64,000 nucleotides of DNA from Heterodera schachtii (lineage: Eukaryota; Nematoda; Chromadorea; Rhabditida; Heteroderidae), in NCBI GenBank assembly GCA_023374025.1, contig SIJG01000061.1, positions 576,853 through 640,852 on the forward strand. The letters are read 5' to 3'. A program made the position numbers and the translations under genes. Of this stretch, positions 55,351 through 64,000 are shown in pieces. Within the stretch, counting starts at the first letter, position 1, and every line of letters begins with the position of its first letter. The notes beneath the pieces are model-generated. The model worked only from the letters and a program-made list of their open reading frames with translations, did no database searches and was not told where the DNA came from.

Positions 55351-55800
55351 GAAGAGGCTTGGTGTGGTGGCCGGGAACTAACGAAAGCATTGGATTTTGT
55401 GGAAAATTGTTGGACATGCCAGAGAAATGGGCCAAATAAACCACGTGAGGAACCGGATAGAAGATGGCCTGAAGTGCGGTTCCCGTTTGAGCGCGTGCAT
55501 TCTGATTTGGCAGGCCCAATTTGGGGAACTTATTTTTTCATTGTAATTGACGCATTTTCGAAATTTCCATTTGTGTACCAAATCAGTTCAACCCATTCTT
55601 CAACTCTTATTAATGCCCTTCGTGAATTATTCGGCATTTTTGGTTCGTCAAAACATTTGTAACTGATAATAGCACTCAGTACGTGTCAAATGAAATCGAA
55701 GGATTCCTCAAAGGTGAAGGGGTGCGGCACTTAACCTCAGCCCCTTACCACCCTTCATCAAACGGCGATTTTGGTTCAAGGAACCAAATAGAAAATGAGC
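55350..55800 (+). pseudogene. pol: Ty3/gypsy integrase core fragment, frame-broken
   Basis: Reads, over three frames, the zinc-finger end (WWPG ... ENCWTCQRN), the core start FPFERVHSDLAGPIWGTYFF with the first Asp, then FVTDNSTQYVSNEI with the second Asp, and APYHPSSNG, where homology stops before the catalytic Glu. Breaks lie near 55385 and 55660. It is an inactive fragment and is complementary in extent to the C-terminal fragment at 41451-42089, but on the opposite strand. Confidence 0.85.
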
Positions 55801-55894
55801 ACCAGGAATGTTGCTTCAGCCAATGGTTGAACGAATGTGGCAATTGGAATTGGAGGGGAGTAATTCTGCAAGGACCGCCCATTTGGACCAAATA

Positions 55895-56422
55895 AAAAGC
55901 CGAAGAATCGGCCCAACGCGCCACATTTGAGGAGGCTTGCTTAATGCTTTGTACATAACCCAATCCCCGAAACCATTTCAAAATGAGGCAGAGAAATTGG
56001 AGAAACAGTTGCTGAAGACGAAAGAAAAGAAGCGAAGTGAAGAGAATATCACGGAAGCGGTTGGAAAAATGATGGATGAGCTCAAGAGCTCGATCAAAGA
56101 AGAGACCAAAGTCGCTGTGGAGGATTTGTGGGCCAAAACCGAGCCGTTGCTGAAGGAGCAAAAACGAAGGACTGCAGCAATAGTCATATCATTGGATGAG
56201 TTCATGGCTGGGAATATGGAAAGGGCAAATAGGAAAGCGCAAGTCCGGAAGGCACAGGGGAGAAAAGCCCATCTATGGATGATTGAGATCCTGTCCAGGC
56301 TTTGCCCCCACACAACCCAGGCCAAGGGCCAAAAAAGCAAATTAATCGAGCGCCTCCGGGAAAGAGAGGCAAGGACTATGCCCTGGGAGGGCATGGCCCT
56401 AGAGAGCAATGGAAGAATGTAG
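55895..56422 (+). other. open frame with charged coiled coil, unknown
   Basis: The frame, without a convincing start codon, encodes a Lys/Glu-rich coiled-coil-like stretch (EAEKLEKQLLKTKEKKRSEE) and a tail with TQAKGQKSKLIERLRERE that faintly recalls a SAP motif. It directly follows the integrase fragment. It could be an exon of a host or transposon gene. No family is claimed. Confidence 0.35.
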
Positions 56423-56466
56423 GCCAGAATGTAATTTGAACGCGCGCACTACCATGCCGGCCCATC

Positions 56467-56727
56467 TCACGGAGGACGCTGATTAACGGCAAATGGCGTC
56501 GGTTGATCCGCGTTTTTTTTGCTCTTCTTGGACACGTCGCCAGCCAAATCCAACATTTCCGCGGTCATGTATTCAATACCGACGCCAGATAGACAGGCGC
56601 GCCGGCTCTCACGCGCTCCGCGAATGCACAGCAGCCGTTGGATACGTCCGACGGGGAATTGAAGTCCAGCCCGGGATGAGCGGGATTTGCTCGTTCCCTC
56701 ATTTACCTTGCCGCCTTTTCCAGACAT
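56467..56727 (-). pseudogene. histone H2A pseudogene
   Basis: Starts as a good H2A (MSGKGGKV, then [20 protein letters not shown]), loses register in the alpha1-alpha2 region, recovers [17 protein letters not shown] and then ends in unrelated residues without the normal C-terminus. The length (86 aa) is well below the usual 125-130. The pattern indicates two or more indels in a decayed copy. Confidence 0.8.
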
Positions 56728-59055
56728 TTTGATTAGAGAGTAAAAATTGAATCAGCAAAGGCAAAGAAATTTGAGAATGGAGAAAGTGAGGGAACGAATG
56801 GTAAATCGAAGTGATTAAAGAATTTTCTTTTTTTTTAATGGGAGTGGCTTCCCAACACGCCAAATGCCAATTTGTATAAACACATTCAATTTTTGGCACT
56901 GACACAGAGTCGGGTACTTGTAGGTTTTCTCATCCGACTCCTGAAATTTTTATTTAAATAATTTTTTATAGGCTAAATTTTTTGTACTCGTATAGCGTGT
57001 AAAAAAATTGGACTACTTCTTTTGTATAAATATTATGTAAATTTGTATATTTTCATATTTAAAGTTCGATGTGTCTCATTTTCTCGGCATCACATTCAGA
57101 TATTTTCTCTCGCACTTGAGATTTCTTTTTTATATAGAAGTATGATAATAATTAGGAGCATATATTATTTTGTATTATTTTGATTATATTTACATTTGAT
57201 CATTTTCATCTTTTGCTTTAATTTTCTATTTTCATTTTTAATTGATCTAATTTGAAATATTATTTCTTGTCCATTACGAGACGTCCTAGCCGTTCACCCG
57301 TTCAATAATTTTGTTATATTTTTTATGACGTTGATTTAATTTATTATTATTACTTTTTAATTGATCTTTCAATAGAATCCCGCCGGGAAGTGTAAATTTT
57401 TACGAAAAGATTTATTTTTTCAGAATTTTTACTTTAATTATTTATCAAATAAAAATATTGTAATTTAAACATTTAGCAAATTCTAGGGTGCATTTATATT
57501 TTCAATTTTGGCTTTTATATGTTTTTTGATTCTTTTTACAACAATTATTATTACGAATGATAATTGGTTTTCTGCTTAAATCAATGTATATATTTGCTTA
57601 TTCAAATAGTCAATAAATGTTACGATATTGTTTTTCATCTCGATTAAAATTGTTAAAACATATTTTCACTAGTAATTATTTATATGGATTAACAGATTTT
57701 TCTGAAAAATTATTTGTTAATAAATTTTTAATAAACGAAAATTTTAATTTTAAATTTAAATATTTTATTTTTTTCAAAATGATAAAAAATTTCTTCCAAA
57801 TACCTTATTATCGATAATATTTTTAATTTGAAGTGAATTCTTATCGCTCATTCCATTCGATCTCTTTGGTTTTTTTCCATTGCTTTACTTTGAAATGGCA
57901 TTGATTTAAGTTTTCTTGCGCAATTCTCTCATATTACGACTACAGCAGGCAAAATGGCAAATGTAAATTGTATTCAGCCATTATTTCATTGGAAAATAAA
58001 TGTTTTTTATTACTTTTAAAATATGACATCATCTTTTTTCTTAAATTAAATAAAATCATTGTCTCATATTTATTTTAATGGGAATTGAGTAAAAATTTTT
58101 TAATAATTGTGTACTTTTGCGTTGTACAATTTTCAACTTTTAATTATTTGAGGATAATTATGTACATTTATCCTATTAAAAAATTAACTTGCTTAACTGA
58201 AAATTTCGCGTGAACGTTATGCTCATAATTCGCCCGAAGAGTGTTGCCATATGCAATATCAAAAAATGTCGTTCATTAAAAAGTTAAAATATTGATTCAT
58301 AAAATTATTTTTTTTTGCATTTTTATTTTTTTACATACAACAGTGGTTTCTTATTTTATTCAATGATTACATTTAACATTATTGAAAAACAATCAAATAT
58401 AATAATTTTAATTGTTTTAATTTATTTTATTAGTTATTATTAATTTGAAATTCTTGAACAATCATTTTTCATGTATAAAATTTAAGGGTTTTGTTTATCA
58501 TTTATTTTCATTAAAATAATTCAATACTCTCGCTTATGTAATATCCAAATTCTTCTATTCTGCATCCGCTTTTATAATGTTTTTTTATATTTAGATTAAA
58601 AATAATATGGATTCAAAATATTTTGTATGCCAATTAGGAATTGACAGCATTTTTTTCAGATTATTGTTTTATCCTGGGGATGATGAATTTGATAAATATT
58701 AAATTATAAATATCTTGTTTATTATAATTTGGCATTTTTTCAATTTTCTTCTGTTCAATTATTATTTTGTTCCGAAAGATCTTTCGAGTTAAACCATGAA
58801 AAACTTGTAACAACGATCTTGTTCACAGTCATTTGTTGTGTTGTCAACGAACCTATGGTAAAATTTATTTGAACATTTCGCTCTAGCATATGCTTGAAGC
58901 GATCAGACGAAAATGGCAAATTTCTTATTATTTTTTTAAATATGACATCATTATGTCCGTAAATTAAATTAAAGTTGACGATAAATTAATCCACTAGAAT
59001 ATATTCATTTTTATTATTAAAATTTGATGACCCCTTTTAATTGCAACAAACTTAA

Positions 59056-59182
59056 TTTATCATTTTTACGGTTATACAAATTATTTTTTATTTTATCTTT
59101 ATATATAAAATAATAATAATTTATCATTTTTACGGTTATACAAATTATTTTTTATTTTATCTTTATATATAAAATAATAATT
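59056..59182 (+). repeat. 64-bp tandem duplication
   Basis: TTTATCATTTTTACGGTTAT begins at 59056 and again at 59120; the two units look identical over their length. Confidence 0.9.
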
Positions 59183-60094
59183 TTTTAATTAAGTTTTATG
59201 TTTTTTGTTGCTTTTATAATATAGTGACAATTTTTCTTGCATTGAGCTCGTCTTTTTAGTCGGTTGCGTATTTCTTTCTTTGAACACTTAATTTTAGATT
59301 ATTTTTTGTTTTTAATATAGATAAAAATTTTAATCGATATTTTTATACATATTTTATTGGAAAAATATATGTCTATTTAATTCAAGCTTTTATTAATGAA
59401 AATGCGTAATATTTGCTTTCTTGAGCAATTATAAACAGAGGATAGTTAAGAAATGCTTAATTGTTTTATGAGGTTTAACTTTTTGTTTTTATTTAATTTT
59501 TTTAATAAGACGTTTATTTATCAATTTTGATGAATTTGTAAAAGTCTTTTTATGGCAAAACGTTAAGTTTTTATAATTTTGTTCGAATACTATTTACTTA
59601 TATTTCTGTTTAATATTTTTAGACATATTTCGTTCAATTTGCTTTAGTATTTCATGATAAATAATATATTCTCTTTTTTATAGTTTTATTTAATTTCTTT
59701 ACAATATGTTCAATGTCCTAAAATTACTTAAAAATTACAAACCCTTTTTGTTCATGATATTATTTTTATTAGAAAATAACAGGCTTTTTCCTTTCTCTCT
59801 TCTTTTCATGTTTCTCTTGCACTCTTTTAGTGCCGAGGCCACTTGAAGCTTCAATTTTTTTTTATTTTATCTATTTTTAATCTTTTAATGCCGCAATTTT
59901 CGATTATTTAGTTCCACTTGATTTTTTTATCTATCTATTTCAAATTTAAAAAACATATTCTATAGAACATATTACTTTTTTTTTATCAAAAACGTGTCCA
60001 TCTGTAATTTTTGAGCGCAACAAATATATAAAAAACGAATTTGAATTTATATTTTTAATTTATTCTATTGTTATAAACGAATATATAAGTCAAT

Positions 60095-60465
60095 ATTAAT
60101 TGCGGTGATAATATTAATATTTCTTTAAAAAATCATATATAAAAATTTTATTTACTATTAACTTTTACTTTTTATACTCTATGACAAGACAAACAGCATA
60201 TTATTTTGAATTATTTTCTTTCAATTGTTTAATCACTCTGGCTTAAAAATAATAATTTTTAGAATATATCATTGCAGCATTTTATTTGACTGATTTTTTA
60301 ACTTAATTTTAGAATTATGTTAATATTCCCGTATCAGCACCGAGGATATCGTCCTTTCAATAGTTCTATGCAATTTACCAAAATTAAAATTGGTAAAACT
60401 TTTAATTCATTTTTATTTTTGTACTTGCCTTATTATCCTGCAGAATACACCCAAAATAAAATTTA
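60095..60465 (+). repeat. direct repeat, copy 2
   Basis: Second copy of 52655-53030. The stretch between the two conserved blocks differs, so each copy has had its own small insertion or deletion. Contains GTATCAGCACCGAGGATATC in both copies. Confidence 0.85.
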
Positions 60466-63400
60466 GTGAACTTGTTATCCTTCAACTTATATAAAACACT
60501 CGGGCTTAATTAATAAATTTTACAATAAATTGTTGCAGCATTATATTAATTCTTATGCGACTGTAACATGAAAAAATAATTGATATTTTTTTATTGCTTA
60601 TTATTCAGTTTATAAGAAACAATGTAGCACCGCTTCACTAGCACGAAAACACTTAGTATTTTTTTCAGAATATGCTTGTTTGAATTATAAATTATATTCA
60701 ATTTATTTACAAACTGTTCATGTTCACTTCTACCCATGAACGTACTTTTCAAATAATGTATTATGTAGTTAAATGTTAGATATAAATTTTTTTAATATAC
60801 AATATTTTTTTTCATATCTTTTCGTATAAATAGTTGCTTTTCTTTTCATAAAATTATTTTCCTTTTTAAACTCAGATTCTTTTTAAGAACATTTCGCTTT
60901 TACGCAATTTTTATTGTTTAATTAGCAAATTTTTTTGGTGATTGTTTCTTGCTTTATTTAAATTTTTTTTGTATTTTTTGAATTAATAAAAAAATATTTT
61001 TGATTTGATTTAACAAAAACTCATGCTGCAGCGCAATCACAGCATTCAATCTTATGTCCTTTACTAAATTTTAAAAATCCTTTAATTTTATTAATATTAT
61101 TTAATTTATCTATTTTTTGCACAAAAGATACAAATAGAATTTGCTCTATATATTAAATTTTAATAAATACAAATTTTTAATGCGAATTTATAAATATTTT
61201 TTCATTTTAAAAACCTTTTATTCACAATCATTAAAATCTTTTGATTGTTCTCTAGTATCGGCATGGCTTTCTTTAACTGATCATTTTTTCCTTAAACAGT
61301 TTTTATAAGAATTTATTTTTTTATATTTGTATATTTGAATACTTTTTTTATTTTGTTTTTAAGAATTTTTTAAAATTTTTAATTTTTTTAATTATTAATT
61401 TTAATATTTGTGGTTGTAAAAAATATCCACATTAAAACATAACATTTTTTCAACTGCTGAATAAATATTTAGAATTAAATTTTTTCAAATGGCTTATATT
61501 TTTCGTCTGAAATTGGGAGTTTCATTGTTCAATAATTAAACTTCTTGTTCATTATAGGATATCATCCGATTCCATATTTTAATCATAAATTGGTATGAGA
61601 TTGTTATTTTTATAATTTTATTCTTATACTTTTAATGTGTTAGAAATTTGACTAAATTTGACGATGGCTTGTTCCTTACAAATTGACTTTTTCTCAAGGT
61701 TTTTTCCAAAGGACCTCGTATGCTTTCATTGGAAAATTTTCACGTTTGATTATATTTTCTGATTATTTCTTCCATTTTTAAAATTTTTAAATATTGTGTA
61801 CATTTGAAGTTTTGCCATTCACAATACTTTTTCTCAATCCTCATTCTTTTTTTTATCTTAAAACTAGTATTTTATGTGACTGTAGGTTTTTTATTTCTTA
61901 TTGAATGATATCAGAATTTGAAATTAATGTAACTTATGAATTTTTTTATTTTTATGGTCACTTTGCGCGAGATTACGTTGATCTTCAAATTAATTGGTAG
62001 AAAAAATAGAATACAATATTAAATAGTGATAGAAAGTTCAAGTATTTAAAGAAAGATTATATTTTAAATCTTTTTGAAAATATTACTTTAATTTAATAAA
62101 TATTAAGGTTTATTCCCTTTTATTCTTAAATAAGATTGATCTGTTTTTTTTTATTAAAAGCCGTTTGTTAAATGTCACCCTTTTGAAATTTTAGAAGAAA
62201 CCTTTCTTTATTGTAATAAAGTCATATTCGGTTTCTAATTTCTTTTTAAATAAGCTTGATTAATTTGATATAATGTTTTAACTCTTGCGCTCCCAATTCA
62301 AACACTTTAAGTTATTCTAATTAACCTTCAATTATAATTTATATTTGCATTTTGCATATTTTCTTAAAATCTTATTAATTTATTTTACAGCAATTCTCAT
62401 TCATAAATATTTTTGTTTTTAATTTTTTCGTATATGAGTTTTGAATTATTTTTGCTTCAATATACATGCACAAGTTCACCATTAAACTGTTATTAAACTC
62501 ATAGATTTTTGCACTTTTTATCATATGTTAATTATTATTAGCACCTTTCTCTGGTATAATTTCATTCAAATAGATATTTGCTTATATTATTTTTTTGCCA
62601 TTTTCCATTTTCTTTTTTTTAAATTTTAAATTGATGATTTTTTTCAAAATTAATTTTCATTTAATTTCATCTTTGCTAATGTTATGTTATTAATTTAATA
62701 ATTTGAACTCGTGAACTTTTCAAAATTGGAGGTGTGCTTCTAATAGACAGTTTATTAATACCAATTTTTTTTTCAGTTTTCAATGTTATATATTTTTTAC
62801 GAATTATCATATTTTATATAAATTAGAATTAATAAGAATTAAATAAAAAAGTTTTAACATCTAATTTTTATGCATTATTTAATTTATTTAATTAAAAAAT
62901 TTTCTGCTGATGAATAAAATTTAATATTCAACCATTTAAAACAAACTTAATATGCTTATTTTTAGTTCTTTTTAAATTTTATATAATTATTTTTCTCAAA
63001 TTGTAATACTTTTTAACATGACCGAACAAAATTTTTTTTTTAATACCATGGTTCAAAATTGTTTTTATATTTGTATATGACAAATTTTGAATTGAAAAAT
63101 ATCTTAACTCAAGTATTTTATAAACAAATGGCAAGAAAATAACATATTCTTCTAATAAAAAATTAATGAAAAAATCGAAAAATTCTAACTCTGTTTATGC
63201 CTCAAGGAATGTTTAATTATATTGTAAATTTAGCACTTTGAATCATGAGAAATGTTTTGCATTAAAATATTTCTCATTAAAATATGCTTTTACCGGACTC
63301 CAAAATCATATTTTTCATAATTAAAAGTGTTCATAATCGCAAGTTCATTTTTTCAAAGGACACCCCTCATCCGTCAATTTTTCAGCGTAAAACACTATTG

Positions 63401-64000
63401 TTTTCAATGATTATAGAAAAATAATGAATGCAAGTTTTATTTTATTAAATTTTTGACTTTACATTTTTAATTATCTTTCTTTATATGCAATCAATTAATT
63501 TTTGTTTTTATAATAAAAATTTAATAGTCTTTTTTATTGTTTTTTTCTTCGAGTCATATTTAATGTATCATTAGGAAATTATGTACAAAATGTCACTTTC
63601 TTGTTTATAGAACGTACTTTTGTTTACATAGACTAAAATAATTTATAGCTGCTTCTGCTTGATTTGCTTCAAAAGAAGGCCGACAGCGTTTGATGCGCCC
63701 AAATTAGGGCACACATAAAAAATAATTCTCACTTCTTATTTAATTTTACTTAATAACTTTAAACAGTTTACTTCGGGTATAGATTTTATATGGTATTAAT
63801 TTGTAAATATATTTTAAATAAATTGCTAACTGATATAGTAATTATGTTATAAATTAGAAATACGTTGAATTTTCTTCCAAAATTCTTCCCAGATCAAGAG
63901 AATTATTATATTAATAATTAGTTTTTTACTTTTTCCCTTTATATAAATATTTTTAAATTTGTTTTTTGGGCTTGTAAACCGTTTATTTATTTATTTATTC

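Larger units (their letters stand above)
56910..64000. other. T-rich non-coding DNA to the window end
   Basis: No gene, RNA or intact mobile element recognised. Only a direct repeat copy at 60095-60465 and a 64-bp tandem duplication near 59056-59182 stand out. Confidence 0.45.

Overview
The window looks like nuclear DNA of a nematode. The coding pieces are cut by very short introns (42-77 bp, GT...AG) and the non-coding DNA is extremely AT-rich. It also holds recognisable eukaryotic pieces (a ubiquitin gene, a decayed histone H2A) and metazoan-type mobile elements. A low-GC clade such as root-knot nematodes would fit, but that is inference. No ordinary housekeeping gene cluster is visible; the window is mostly mobile DNA and repeats.

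1-3058: AT-rich sequence with one 27-bp minisatellite. 3059-26020: one nearly complete Maverick/Polinton, the centre of the window. It has 158-bp terminal inverted repeats and a packaging ATPase, two small Polinton-associated proteins, a DD35E integrase with chromodomain, a penton-like protein with an unusual triple repeat insertion, a PX-like protein, a double-jelly-roll major capsid protein and an adenain-like protease, all on the + strand. A 15-exon protein-primed family B DNA polymerase and a 3-exon RPA-like ssDNA-binding protein lie on the - strand. Around this core is cargo: a signal-peptide/transmembrane protein, a decayed PAZ (Argonaute-type) domain, a penta-EF-hand fragment and an intact 4-exon gene of unknown function. 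Outward-pointing tRNA-like A/B boxes sit just inside both ends. The penton, capsid, membrane-protein, PAZ and polymerase genes carry frame breaks, so this copy is probably defective, or the assembly has indel errors.

26021-35604: a three-copy tandem repeat touching the Maverick end, then degenerate and A-rich repeats. 35605-38110: an LTR retrotransposon keeping only gag on the - strand, with intact LTRs, primer-binding site and target duplication, and a leader holding about nine covarying small hairpins. 41142-42087: the 3' end of another Ty3-like element, cut off by a palindrome.

42088-44495: an inverted repeat with two 913-bp arms, identical wherever compared, around a 582-bp spacer. The + strand is A-rich for about 15 kb to its left and T-rich for about 20 kb to its right.

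44496-64000: T-rich repeat DNA with a GGTCTC-rich low-complexity block, a minisatellite of about 14 pairs of alternating hairpins (49.6-50.4 kb), a ubiquitin-fold gene, poly(G) tracts, a broken integrase fragment, a coiled-coil reading frame and a histone H2A pseudogene. Past 56.9 kb I see only AT-rich DNA and a few duplications.

The Maverick genes make a coherent set. Polymerase and SSB replicate the element, integrase inserts it, and ATPase, protease, capsid, penton and PX-like proteins would build a particle. The cargo genes suggest contact with host RNA interference and membrane or ESCRT pathways, which is inference.
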